Below, in pieces: positions 23,940 to 35,880 of a DNA stretch of 64,000 nt. The position numbers and the translations under genes were made by a program. The first letter of the stretch is position 1; the number at the start of each line of letters is the position of its first letter. The stretch comes from Colocasia esculenta (Eukaryota; Streptophyta; Magnoliopsida; Alismatales; Araceae), in the NCBI GenBank assembly GCA_014218235.1, contig CM024753.1, positions 3,348,001 through 3,412,000 on the forward strand, in the 5' to 3' direction. The notes beneath the pieces were generated by a model. The model was not told where the DNA came from. It saw only the letters and a list, made by a program, of their open reading frames with translations, and made no database searches.

Positions 23940-26721
23940 ATGTCTTATGAGAATCGGTCATGGATGTACCGTGGAATGGTGAATGGAGTTGTCACCGAGG
24001 AGTTTAAAGACGGAGTTGACAGTTTTATTCAGTTTGCATTGAGTAATTCCTCAGTAGCAGTCGATCCGATGGGTAACATCCGATGTCCGTGTTCGGCTTG
24101 TAAGAACATAAAGTGGATATCGACATGGGATGTGCAGCATCATTTGTATACGAGAGGATTTGTTGCCCATTATGAGATATGGTCGTGTCATGGTGAGCAT
24201 GTTATTCAGTCGTCTGCACAGGCTCATTACTTTGCGTCCACAAGTACGTACGTAGACATGGTTGTCGATGCTGCTGGTCCAGAGTTCAATATGCATGAAG
24301 ATGAAACAATGAAGAAGTGCCGAATGATACAGCTCAGAGATTTTATCAGTTACTTCGAGATGCTGATGAGCCATTATGGGATGGTTGTGAGAAGCATACA
24401 CGGTTGTCTGCAGTGTCGCAGCTACTGAATTTGAAATCTGAATTTCATATAAGCGAGAGTTGTTTTGACCGGCTTCTCTTACTCGTCAAGAGTATGCTTC
24501 CTCAATCAGAGAGGTTACCTGCTGACTTTTACCGTGCGAAGAAGATGGTGAATGATCTGGGGCTTGGTTTTATGAAAATTGATGCATGTCCGAATCACTG
24601 TATGCTGTACTACAAAGATGATGCAGATAAGACATCATGCTGTATTTGTAATCATGATAGATTCAAGCCCAAGAGAGGGGACAAGTCAAAGCAGAAGGAT
24701 GTTCCGTATAAGTCATTGCGGTATTTTCCGATCACACCCAGATTGCAGCGGTTGTTCATGTCCCCGAAGACAGCTGGACATATGACTTGGCATGCAGAAA
24801 GAGTCCGTCGTGACGAAGGTGAAATGAGTCATCCTGCCGATGGTGAAGCTTGGGCTCATTTTAGTCGCACTCATTCTTACTTCGCAAGGGATCCACGCAA
24901 CGTGCGGCTGGGTTTATGCACAGACGGTTTCAATCCATTCGGAGGCTCGGTGGCATCTTACTCATGTTGGCCAGTATTCCTAACACCGTATAACCTTCCG
25001 CCAGGCATGTGCATGAAGCGTGAGAATCTGTTCCTTTCATTGCTCATTCCGGGTCCAAAATCTCCAGGAAAAAATATAGACATATATCTTAGACCGTTGA
25101 TTGATGAGCTGAAATTGTTATGGTCAGATGGGGTTCTCTGTTATGATGCATCCAGAAAACAGAATTTCAATTTGAAGGCTGCATTAATGTGGACAATAAG
25201 TGACTTTCCTGCGTACGGCATGTTATCTGGTTGGAGCACACATGGGAGATTGGCATGTCCTTATTGCATGGAGGATTCTAAATCATTTGTGTTGAAATCT
25301 GGGGGAAAATCTTGTTGGTTCGATTGTCATCGTCGGTTTCTACCGAGTGACCATCCTTTCCGAAAGCAAAAAGATTCTTTTATGAAAAATACAATTGTGA
25401 TGGAGGAGGTAGATGTGGAACAGGTGTCTGGTGGAAACATGGCGAGGCGGGTCCAGAACTTACCGACTGTAACACAACTGGCTGGTAGTACTCGACAAAT
25501 CCCTGGCTTCGGGAAGGATCACAATTGGGTGAAGCAAAGCATCTTTTGGGAATTACCTTATTGGTCAACACTTTTGATACGACATAACCTTGACGTCATG
25601 CATATAGAGAAGAATGTTTTTGATAATGTGTTCAACACAGTTATGGACATCAAAGGCAAAACGAAGGACAACGTCAAGGCACGTTCGGATTTGAAAGTAC
25701 TTTGCAGACGCCCAGAACTAGAGCTGCAGCATGTTCAAGGGAAAGTGGTGCAACCTAAAGCTGTATATGTGCTTGGGGCCAGACAGATTAAGGAAGTGTT
25801 GCAATGGTTGAAGCAATTGAGATTTCCAGATGGATAAGTCTCGAATATTGCCCGTTGTGTAAATATCAATGAGGGAAAAATATACGGAATGAAGAGTCAT
25901 GATTGCCATGTTTTCATGCAAAGACTGATCCCACTTGCTTTTCGTGAGTTGTTGCCAAAGCAAATATGGGGAGCAATGACTGAGCTGAGTCATTTCTTCC
26001 GAATTTTAACAGCATCAGAACTCAGACTTCTTGACTTGCAAAATATGGAGCAAAATATAATACAGACAGTCTGCAAATTAGAGAAGATATTTCCTCCAGC
26101 ATTCTTTGATTCAATGGAGCACCTGATCATCCATTTGCCATATGAGGCTAGGGTCGGAGGACCAGTACAATTTCGATGGATGTATCCGTTTGAGAGGTAT
26201 ATTTCTATATCCGTAGTTTATTCACATTACGGCGAATTTTATATTTCATATGTATTCTTTCGATCTATTATTATCGTAGGTGCATGCACGATCTTAAGAT
26301 GAAAGTCCGCAACAAAGCACAAGTTGAGGGTTCCATTACCCAGGCATACCTCATTGAGGAGATATCGAACTTCTGTTCGATGTACTTTGACACGGAAATA
26401 CAAACCCGACGCACTCAACCTCCACGTAATGATGATGGTGGAGAATCCTATGTGTCGGACCAACTCTCTATATTCAAGTGTCCCGGACGGGCGTTCGGAT
26501 ATTCTTCTACTCGCCCACTTGAAGACAGAGAGTTGGTAGCTGCGGAGATCTACATCTTCATGAATTGCGCAGAACTAGAGCCCTACATTGAGTAAGTTGT
26601 GCTCACTTATGATATACATCATTTACATGTAATGCTGGTAAACTGAACGGTTGTGTGACATGATGAAGAAGATGATGCTGAATTAAACATGTCGGAAGCA
26701 TCTGATGTTGAATTACGATAA
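23940..26721 (+). pseudogene. CACTA transposase (TNP2-like), frameshifted and with a premature stop
   Basis: The product would be the DDE transposase that cuts the element out. The start at 23940 opens a transposase-associated domain (RSWMYRGMVNGVVTEEFKDG, IRCPCSACKN, about residues 7-85). The TNP2 domain follows with LGLCTDGFNPFG (25% in), TISDFPAYGMLSGW, ACPYC and HNLDVMHIEKNVF. A DUF4218-like region follows with MKSHDCHVFMQ and LPKQIWGAMTELSHFF. An 83-bp intron, 26197-26279, rejoins PFER to CMHDLKMKVRNKA. The copy is broken twice: a frameshift at about 24300-24330, and a TAA at 25835-25837 where a tyrosine is usual. The C-terminal end is unclear. A GT donor lies at 26592, and an acidic open end (DEEDDAELN) stops at 26721, but no matching acceptor was found. 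Confidence 0.88.
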
Positions 26722-26841
26722 TATACCTTATATTTTGTAAGAACTTTGTGTTATTGCTAATTATATTTTCATATTAATTGCTACTTCAAAATTTATTGCT
26801 GATGACAATTTGGATGTATGTTTATTTATCTCAAGAGAGAT

Positions 26842-29800
26842 ATGGTACGTGGAGGACGGAGTCGGACGGTTTCTACGTCCGTTGGCAGAGGGTCCGGGAC
26901 CCCGTCCACGACAGGTATATGTAAACACAATACTCTATATATTATTGTTCATAATAAATTCACGACAGCTCTAACGTACAGACTCATTTTGCAGGGTCTG
27001 CCTCCCCGTCGACGTCTGCCTCCCCGTCCACGCCGGTCGTCCATGCGGCAGGTATACGTATATATTGTTGTTCAAGTTAAATTCATATTTTCTAATGTGT
27101 AAAAAATTTTCAGCGACCGCCTCCCCGCCGAGCACGGGAGCAGTGCCACCTTTCCCTTCTTCCTCACCACCAGGTACGTGTCAGCTTCCATACATTAGTA
27201 TGTTTGTTGTCTTGCAATTTATCGAACAATAGTGTGCTTAATTGTCTTCAACAGAGGTCCAGGGTCCGCATGTAGCAGCGGATGAGGGGGGCCCTCAGCT
27301 ACCGGGACGGCATCCATGCTGGATCTCCGGGTAAAGTTGATCAGTTCAAATTTACTTTATTTGTTTTTGATGTTATACATTTCATGTACAAAATTAATGT
27401 GCAATTGCAGGGGGAAGATAGATCCCGGTTCTGCTTCCCGTCATATTACGACGCTGGTCCATGCACATATTCCAGGACCAGTGGACACATGGAGAGAGTT
27501 CCCGATGTCCGTCCGGGATCAGTTATTTGACATGTTCACGGTATTTTTAAATCTTAGATAACTATCTGTCATTTATTTAATTACTATACATGTTCGTGCA
27601 AAAAGCTGAGTAATTTCATTTCTTTACAGCGGAGGTTCACATTCACGAGACCCGAGGATCTCCCTCGAGCTCGAGCCGTGTGGGAGTCTACTGCCCAGAC
27701 TAATTTAAGAAAGTCGATGTGGGAGGCCCGGGACAAGGCGCAAAAGAGCACAGGCAATAGGGATCCTAGGGCTTGGCTTGATGACGGCCCTTCTTGGCTG
27801 AGGAAGGATTATTGGCAGTCCCTTTGTGAGCGATGGGCTGCTGGACCATGGCAGCAGCGGTCACAGGCGGCCATACGCAACAGATCAACTCATCCGGAGA
27901 AGAATGTGCATACTAGTGGGTCCATATCTTATGCGACCCACAGTCAAAAATTGGTAAGCATAATATTGTTCAATTGTTTAGTACATTGATTATTATTGTC
28001 AAACTAACTACGTCCGTTGAATTATAAGCATCACGAGCTCGAGCGTGCCCCTACCTTTCGCGAGTTATTTGATCGGACTCATAAGCGGAAGGGGACGGAT
28101 GACTATGTTAGCGAGAGTGCCCGCACGATCGTTGTAAGTCAACCTATAAATTTGAATTCAATTATGATATTAAATTAATTTATTTTTATTAATTTAATTT
28201 TAATTTATTTTGCAGGAGAGGTACGACAGGACGATGACGGAGCGTTATGCAGAGGGCACTCCTCAGCCAGACTTGGATGCAGAGGCTTGGGTCGAGGCAG
28301 CGGGAGAGCCGAGGAAGGGCCGAGTGTACGGCTTTGGGGACAGCCTGGATACTCAACCAGTGTTGTCCTCATATGCCAGTTCGATCGCTGCTTCGGCACA
28401 CGCGAGTTCATCTTCTGCGCCGCCCGTCAGTGGTGTAGAGGACATTAGAGGCATCATTCGGGAGGAGCTACGTACAGAGCTACAGATCCAGCGGGAAGAG
28501 CTACAGACGCAGCGGGTAGAGCTGCAGGCGCAGCGGGTAGAGCTGCAGGCACAGCTACAGACGCAGTTCAGCGATATGCTTCAACAGTTCCTCTCAATAA
28601 TGCAGGGAGTACGCCCCACACAGCCAGCAGCTCAGGTCAGTATTAGTAATAATTTCATATACTTAGGATTGTGTTGGGCATTTAATTGACGGATGTAAAA
28701 ACAGGCAAGTATATATAAAAGGTTAAAACACACAACCCGGGGGTCAAAAATCCCAAATAGGGATCGGATCGGCGTGCCGTTCTCTCCGACACGACCGGGT
28801 GGGTTAAAGTGACGTGTGGGAACTGACGGAATCCAATTTGGATCTCCGGATTGGGTTGGGCATTCAAAGGACGGATCTAAAAACACCCAACTTCATATAA
28901 AAGCCTTAACACACACAACCCGGGGGTCCAAAATCCCAAATAGAGATCGGATCGACGTGCCGTTTTCTCCGACACGACCGGGTGGGTTAAAGCGACGTGT
29001 AGAAACTGACGGAATCCAATTTGGATCTCCGGATTGGCCTGGCCATTCAAACGACCGATCTAAAAACACCCAACTTCATATAAAAGCCTTAACACACACA
29101 ACCCGGGGGTCCAAAATCCCAAATAGGGATCGGATCGACGTGCCGTTTTCTCCGACACGACCGGGTGGGTTAAAGCGACGTGTAGAAACTGACGGAATCC
29201 AATTTGGATCTCTGGATTGGCCTGGCCATTCAAACGACCGATCTAAAAACACCCAACTTCATATAAAAGCCTTAACACACACAACCCGGGGTCCAAAATC
29301 CCAAATAGAGATCGGATCGACGTGCCGTTTTCTCCGACACGACCGGGTGGGTTAAAGCGACGTGTAGAAACTGACGGAATCCAATTTGGATCTCCGGATT
29401 GGCCTGGCCATTCAAACGACCGCTCTAAAAACACCCAACTTCATATAAAAGCCTTAACACACACAACCCGGGGGTCCAAAATCCCAAATAGGGATCGGAT
29501 CGACGTGCCGTTTTCTCCGACACGACCGGGTGGGTTAAAGCGACGTGTAGAAACTGACGGAATCCAATTTGGATCTCCGGATTGGCCTGGCCATTCAAAC
29601 GACCGATCTAAAAACACCCAACTTCATATAAAAGCCTTAACACACACAACCCGGGGGTCCAAAATCCCAAATAGAGATCGGATCGACGTGCCGTTTTCTC
29701 CGACACGACCGGGTGGGTTAAAGCGACGTGTAGAAACTGACGGAATCCAATTTGGATCTCCGAATTGGCCTGGCCATTCAAACGTCCGCTCTAAAAACAC

Positions 29801-31079
29801 CCAACTTCATATAAAAGCCTTAACACACACAACCCGGGGTCCAAAATCCCAAATAGGGATCGGATCGACGTGCCGTTTTCTCCGACACGACCGGGTGGGT
29901 TAAAGCGACGTGTAGAAACTGACGGAATCCAATTTGGATCTCCGGATTGGCCTGGCCATTCAAACGACCGATCTAAAAACACCCAACTTCATATAAAAGC
30001 CTTAACACGCACAACCTGGGGGTCCAAAATCCCAAATAGGGATCGGATCGACGTGCCGTTTTCTCCGACACGACCGGGTGGGTTAAAGCGACGTGTAGAA
30101 ACTGACGGAATCCAATTTGGATCTCCGGATTGGCCTGGCCATTCAAACGACCGATCTAAAAACACCCAACTTCATATAAAAGCCTTAACACGCACAACCC
30201 GGGGGTCCAAAATCCCAAATAGGGATCGGATCGACGTGCCGTTTTCTCCGACACGACCGGGTGGGTTAAAGCGACGTGTAGAAACTGACGGAATCCAATT
30301 TGGATCTCCGGATTGGCCTGGCCATTCAAACGACCGATCTAAAAACACCCAACTTCATATAAAAGCCTTAACACACACAACTCGGGGGTCCAAAATCCCA
30401 AATAGGGATCGGATCGACGTGCCGTTTTCTCCGACACGACCGGGTGGGTTAAAGAGACGTGTAGAAACTGACGGAATCCAATTTGGATCTCCGGATTGGC
30501 CTGGCCATTCAAACGACCGATCTAAAAACACCCAACTTCATATAAAAGCCTTAACACGCACAACCCGGGGGTCCAAAATCCCAAATAGGGATCGGATCGA
30601 CGTGCCGTTTTCTCCGACACGACCGGGTGGGTTAAAGCGACGTGTAGAAACTGACGGAATCCAATTTGGATCTCCGGATTGGCCTGGCCATTCAAACGAC
30701 CGATCTAAAAACACCCAACTTCATATAAAAGCCTTAACACACACAACCCGGGGGTCCAAAATCTCAAATAGAGATCGGATCGACGTGCCGTTTTCTCCGA
30801 CACGACCGGGTGGGTTAAAGCGACGTGTAGAAACTGACGGAATCCAATTTGGATCTCCGGATTGGCCTGGCCATTCAAACGTCCGATCTAAAAACACCCA
30901 ACTTCATATAACGGATCTAAAAATACTATTGTATCACAAGTTTTAAATTTCACTATTGAAAATAATGTATGTCTTTTATTTATTATAAATGTTTCTCATT
31001 TTAATTTGTTTTAATATAGGATCCAGCTCCAGACGATGACGAGGCAGGGACAGCAGACGATCCAGCAGATTTATCTTGA
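26842..31079 (+). CDS. CACTA accessory protein (Ptta/En/Spm transposase family), nine exons, intact
   Basis: Exons read as 26842-26914, 26995-27051, 27114-27173, 27255-27330, 27411-27540, 27630-27953, 28029-28133, 28216-28635 and 31020-31079. All introns are GT..AG and every junction keeps phase, giving 434 residues with a TGA at 31077. The N-terminal 90 residues are rich in Ser, Thr and Pro. The central part (about 125-310) matches the plant Ptta/En/Spm family, with WREFPMSVRDQLFDMF, WLRKDYWQSLCERW, FRELFDRTHKRKG and KGRVYGFGDS. Residues 350-400 repeat Q-R-V-E-L-Q-A and look like a coiled coil for multimer formation. The tail is acidic (PDDDEAGTADD). In En/Spm the second protein binds subterminal motifs; that role here is inferred. 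The eighth intron (2.4 kb) holds the 183-bp array. Confidence 0.82.
28671..30909 (+). repeat. 183-bp tandem repeat array (about 12 copies) in the last intron of the CACTA accessory gene
   Basis: The anchor ACGACCGGGTGGGTTAAAG recurs at intervals of 183 bp (twice 182 bp), with its ACCG ending at 28797, 28980, 29163, 29345 and so on to 30808. The first copy is the most diverged; later copies are nearly identical, as expected of recent unequal exchange. Each unit carries CATATAAAAGCC, a TATA-box-like word, and a near-palindrome ATCCAATTTGGAT. Because 183 is a multiple of three, open frames of up to 358 codons appear, but two 182-bp units shift them. The array sits between a perfect donor (28636) and acceptor (31019), so it is read here as intronic. 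Confidence 0.95.
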
Positions 31080-31239
31080 TATTTGTATTCATTATTCTGT
31101 ATGATTTTATATTTATTGTATGTTATGATATTATGTTGATTGTGAGTATTTGTTAAATTTATGAATATTGTAGCAGGTTTGACATTGTAGCAGCAATGTT
31201 CACAAACCATTTTTATTTCTTAATTTTTTAAAAAAAATA

Positions 31240-31626
31240 TGGTTTAATTTCCGACGGATTTACCGACGGTTTATTATCCGTCGGAATTACCGACCGAATT
31301 ATCCGTCGGTAATTCCGTCGGAATATGCTGACAGATGTTTCCGACCGAAAATGTGTCAGCATTTACTGACTGGTGTACCGACGTATTTACCGACGGATAA
31401 ACCGTCGGTAAATACCGATCGTTTTTCCGACCGATATATCCGTCGGAATTACCGACCGAATTCCGACGGATATGTTATCCGTCGGAAATTTCTGACCATC
31501 TAGTTCCGACGGATCGTTTCCGACGGTCTTTAGACGGAAATCGGTCGGAAGGTCTCATTTCCGACGGTATTCCGTCGGATTTCCGACGGATTAAGTCCGT
31601 CGGAAATTCCGCATTTTCTTGTAGTG
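31240..31626. repeat. CACTA right subterminal and terminal repeats
   Basis: About 390 bp dense in CCGACGG, CCGTCGG and CCGACCG words ends in the inverted terminal repeat ATTTTCTTGTAGTG. It is longer than the left counterpart, a common asymmetry in En/Spm-type elements. Confidence 0.87.
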
Positions 31627-33206
31627 TATAACAATTGTTTAAACAACTGAAATGTACTGTTATGAACAGTAACGACATGTTTATGTATAATGGATAATAT
31701 TCACATGATTTCTATTAATTAAAAGATGTGTGCACAATTATCTCTTGCTAACTTGATTCTCTTACACATGCACACACTAAACATAAATATTTGCCATGAG
31801 ATCTTACAGAAATTACTCAATAATATATCTGGTAATTAAGTGTAATTATTCATATAAATTTCCTATTTATTTTAAATGAACTTGTCTTCATTTTATTCGC
31901 TTGATTTAACACCATTATCGTGTCCCTCTGCCTTTGAGTACTCGAGGTAAGACGAACAACATTTCTTTACATACACCTCTTGGCTTGGACGACCTCTCCA
32001 TTGGGAATACTCCTGACTGGACCATGAACTCCTTGTCGAGGCCTCCGTAAAACTCCTTGGCTTTGACAGACGTTCATTGCCGATGAGCAAGTTGTACCAT
32101 CAATACCTATTTTACCCTAGGGATCAGCATGATCTAACGGCCTTAGTTTGTTCTCTCTTATCTTAGATCATGTCGGACCTCTAGCCTATGTTCATAGCAC
32201 GGTTATTGGGTGGTTGTGACTTCTACCGGACTGCTGACACACGACCGTGTGTGTTGTACAACTGTTACTATCGCCATTTATTGTCGTTTTATGAATATGA
32301 CCTCGATCTCATCTACTATCCTATTTCTCTCTTCTGATCACATACTCTTATCTATTCATCAATTACTCTGTTCGTGGTACTCTATTTGGCCATCCATTTG
32401 ATTGTCTAAGATAACAAATATAATCATGCCAGGCAACATTATAAAGGGTCCGATTTGGTCCTGGGAGGTGCGCTCGAAAGGCTATAACTTGCGGGGGTTT
32501 AATGATCAGGGTGTACGGCATAACACCCAAGTGCCATACTATCAAGATTTAATCAAAGACAATCAATCACAATGCTATGTTCTCTTGGTTGACAAGAAGA
32601 TCGACCAAACGTGCTATCTCGACTAGTGCACTTTTGTGTAAACGTTACATGCTATTTCATAATTATATGGCCAATTCATTATCATGCTTGTTGTGCTATT
32701 TTCATGTGAATGTGTTATCGTTCTCTTACTTTCGTTACATTACCCTCGTGACTATACTTGATCATTCTCTATAGTTATCCTACTTGACAAGACATTAATC
32801 ACTTAAAACATGTATGTTTATACGAGATATTTAGTCCTACTGGGCGATTATCGCTCATTCTGCGCTATTTGTTATATGTGTTTCATGTGAGTCTGATGGA
32901 GACTACCACACGCATGAGGATGGAGATGAGCAAGACCAGGAGTGACCAGTCGTTTCAAACAACCAAAGCTTTTAGTAGTTAGTTAGATGGATAGTTATTT
33001 TGTAGTTGTTTTATTTTGAATAAAGTACTCTGAGCCCATAGTTTTGACTCTGAATTAATTATTGTAATAGAGGATTATTGGAATTATCAATAAAAGTGGA
33101 TCATTTAGCATTATTCCAAGTTGTGCAATAGTTTGATGTCTATTTCTCGCTCTATACTATTTATTTAACTGTTTATCACTCTGATATTCTGTGTTGGGGT
33201 GTTACA
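31627..33206 (+). repeat. Solo LTR related to Ty3-A, right piece
   Basis: This continues the LTR begun at 18940 and ends TTGGGGTGTTACA, matching the Ty3-A LTR end at 17524. Without the CACTA the LTR would be about 3.0 kb, close to the 3.1 kb of the Ty3-A LTR. Corresponding blocks include TCATTTTATTCGCTTGATTT (31890) against TCGTTTTATTCGCTAGTTTT (16160). Confidence 0.82.
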
Positions 33207-33848
33207 TACATACATACTACATACATATATATTTAGATACATACACACATATTTACATGCATACATACATATTTACATACATGTATGGATCCATGCATGT
33301 ATGTATGTAAATACGTATGGATGGATGGATGGATAGATGTATGCATGCATGCATGCATGCGTGGATGTATGTATGTATGTATGTATGTATGTATATATGT
33401 AAGTAAATAAGTAACTTACATAGTTACGTAATTCTGTAACTACGTACTTACACACTTACCTACTTACCTACTACTTCTCTTACATAACTATGTAACTTAC
33501 ATAGTTACGTAATTGTGTAACTATGTACTTACATATTTACCTACTACTACTCTTACATAACTATGTAACTTACATAGTTACGTAATTATGTAACTATGCA
33601 CTTACATATTTACTTACTATTCTATACACTCTTCTTACCTACTTACCTAGTAATATAAGGTGGGGGTAGAATTGGTATTGAAAAATACACATGGGAGGAG
33701 TTAACGCCCAGGGACTTAAAAATAAGTCCCTCAAAAAGCAAGGGTGTTCAAGTTCTAAAAAATTTGACAGGGACTTAAAAATAATATCAAGTCCCTGTCA
33801 GGGACCTAGAATTAATTCTCTCTAAATGGTATTGGGATTTGAGATATA

Positions 33849-35817
33849 TGTTGAACCACTCTATGGCTGTCCTTGTATTTTGGTGATAACAAAACTTATG
33901 ATGATAACATAATGAATATTTTTGTTTCATCTGTGTCGCATCAATCCCATAGCAAAATGCTAAGTCTTTCATTGATGCAATATATGGCGCACTAAAATGA
34001 TAAAATCGATGTTTAATCAATATACATCGATTTCTGTTTAAAGTGCCAAAGTATCAAGCGCCGCAACGATTTGCTAAGAAGTCGATGCCATAACGATTTG
34101 ATAAGTGGCCATAACGATTTCTTCTTTGAGCGTATTGATTTGATAAGAAGTCGTTCCCATAACGATTCCTTAAGTGACCGAAATGATTTTCCAAGAAGTC
34201 GATGCCATAACGATTTCATAAGTGTTCGCAACGATTTGTTAAGAAGTCGTTCCCATAACGATTCCTTAAGTGACCGAAATGATTTTCCAAGAAGTCGATG
34301 CCATAACGATTTCATAAGTGTTCGCAACGATTTCTTCTGTAAAGCGCAAGAAGTCGATGCCATAACGATTTCATAAGTGTTCGCAACGATTTGTTAAGAA
34401 GTCGATGCCATAACGATTTCCTCTTTAAGCGCATTGATTTAGTAAGAAATCGATCTCATAACGATTCTATAAGTGAGCGCAACGACTTGCTCTCACAACG
34501 ATTTGTTCACATCGATTTGTTTATAAATGAGCAACGACTCTTCACATAACAATTTCATAAGTCATGCTCATAACGATTTCTTCATGGATTCTGTTCAAAC
34601 ACAGATTGCCTTTATATTTCAAATATGCCTGGCGCTTAAATGAAAAGTCAAATATCTTCTGACAAAAAGCTGCATGCATATTTCAGAGTCTTGTCAAAAA
34701 GATATGACCTCTATTTTCAGTATGTTAGCAGAAGCACAGTACCATGCATCGTTTATCATAAACACTCTTTTATGCTAACACTCTCTTCTATGCTCACAGA
34801 CATCGAAGACCATCGGAGTCTGATTAAGACAAATGAAGAGGAGATGAGCAACGGCTAGAACTCCAACGGATCTCTTCAACGGATCTATTCTAAAGCTGCT
34901 CAATATAAAAGATGGAGCATTGCTGAAGAACACTAGAGCCTTTTCTTGAATATCTTTGAAGGAGTGTACATCTGTGAGAAGCACCTTCACGCCACATACA
35001 CTCAAGGAAAGAGAGAAAGAGCCCGAGCCAAGAAGAAGCAATCAAGCGTCTCAAGCATTCAAGCTTCCGAGCTTTCTGTCTTCTTTTCTCTCTTCTGTTT
35101 CTCTCCGAGCTCATTGTATATCTGGGGAGAGTTTGGGACTGTGAGCTTTACATGAGTGTTCATCTTGTAAGGTCTCTCAGTCTGATCTTTCTAAGAAAGA
35201 TCTGTGTCCAGCTGTAGGACTGTATACAGTTGTTAACCCAGCTAGGGGTTGGTGTCTAGCAGAACCTAACTGGGGTTTGTACCAGTTGTTAACCCAGCTA
35301 GGGGTTGGTGTCTAGCAGAACCTAACTGGGGTTTGTACCAGTTGATAACCCAGCTAGGGGTTTGTGTCTAGCAGAACCGAACTGGGGTTTGTACCAGTTG
35401 ATAACCTAGCTAGGGGTTTGTGTCTAGCAGAACCGCACTGGGGTTTGTTCCAGGAGGTTGGCTTCTTTACCTGTAAGAGAAGTGGGCTGCCTTCTTGCCC
35501 GGAAAGAGAAGAAGACCTGGTGGGGGATCCAGGGTGTTGTAAGGTCCATAAGGGGGACTGTACCCTTGGTTAGTGAAATCCCAAGAGTTTGCTTGGGGAC
35601 TGGACGTAGGACTTCCATGTGGGAAGGGCCGAACCAGGATAAATCTCCTGTGTCCTTGTGTGATTGTTTATTTGCTTCCGCACTGCACTCTCTATCACAC
35701 TGAACTAACCAAGCTTTCAAGTGTTATTTTCTGTGTTTAAGATTCTATTTCAGATTTCAGAAAAACCTATTCACCCCCCCTCTAGGTTGGCTTGCTGCCG
35801 TACAAAAAGGGCCAACA
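33849..35817 (+). repeat. Ty1-copia left LTR
   Basis: It starts TGTTGAACC and ends GGCCAACA. Bases 34060-34520 are a minisatellite built on AACGATTTC/AAGAAGTCGATGCCATAACG units with a spacing near 48 bp. Bases 35227-35450 are four copies of a 56-bp unit (CAGTTGTTAACCCAGCTAGG...). Open frames in the first array are by-products of its period. Confidence 0.93.
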
Positions 35818-35819
35818 AG

Positions 35820-35831
35820 TGGTATCAGAGA
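35820..35831 (+). promoter_or_regulatory. Ty1-copia primer-binding site (initiator tRNA-Met)
   Basis: TGGTATCAGAGA starts two bases after the left LTR and matches the complement of the plant initiator tRNA-Met 3' end except at the last base. Confidence 0.88.
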
Positions 35832-35880
35832 GGGTCTCTGAACTTTCAAAGAAGATCCAACGATCTTAGAGTAAAGATCC

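Larger units (their letters stand above)
20346..31626 (+). mobile_element. CACTA (En/Spm) DNA transposon, 11.3 kb
   Basis: The ends are CACCACAAGAAAAT and, inverted, ATTTTCTTGTAGTG, the classic CACTA terminal repeat with one change at the left end. A 3-bp duplication TAT flanks it (20343-20345 and 31627-31629), as expected for this superfamily. Both subterminal regions carry many CCGACGG/CCGTCGG motifs in both orientations. Inside are a TNP2-like transposase gene, a second Ptta/En/Spm-type gene, a pyrimidine tract and a 183-bp tandem repeat array. It inserted into the solo LTR, so it is the youngest layer of that nest. Confidence 0.95.
18333..33822. mobile_element. Mutator-like foldback element, split by nested insertions
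   Basis: The left arm (18333-18939) and right arm (33207-33822) are inverted repeats of each other over about 600 bp each. The left end GGGAGAATTAATT pairs with AATTAATTCTCTC at the right end. A perfect 9-bp direct repeat, TAAATGGTA, flanks the element at 18324-18332 and 33823-33831, the duplication size of Mutator-like elements. Without the inserted DNA the element would be about 1.2 kb, almost all arm. The inner arm parts are built of GTAAGTA-type and CATC/CATA-type short repeats. It has no coding capacity. It is the oldest layer of the nest, because the solo LTR lies at its centre. Confidence 0.85.

Noticed and set aside
28816..30946. Long open frames (up to 358 codons) of a 61-residue repeat
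   Set aside because: They follow from a 183-bp period divisible by three; two 182-bp units break the frame, the opposite strand is open in places too, and the array sits between matched splice sites of another gene.
34013..34376. Frames on both strands with repeated HNDFIS or KSLWERLL units in the copia LTR
   Set aside because: By-products of the 48-bp minisatellite; identical copies occur at 37321-37684.
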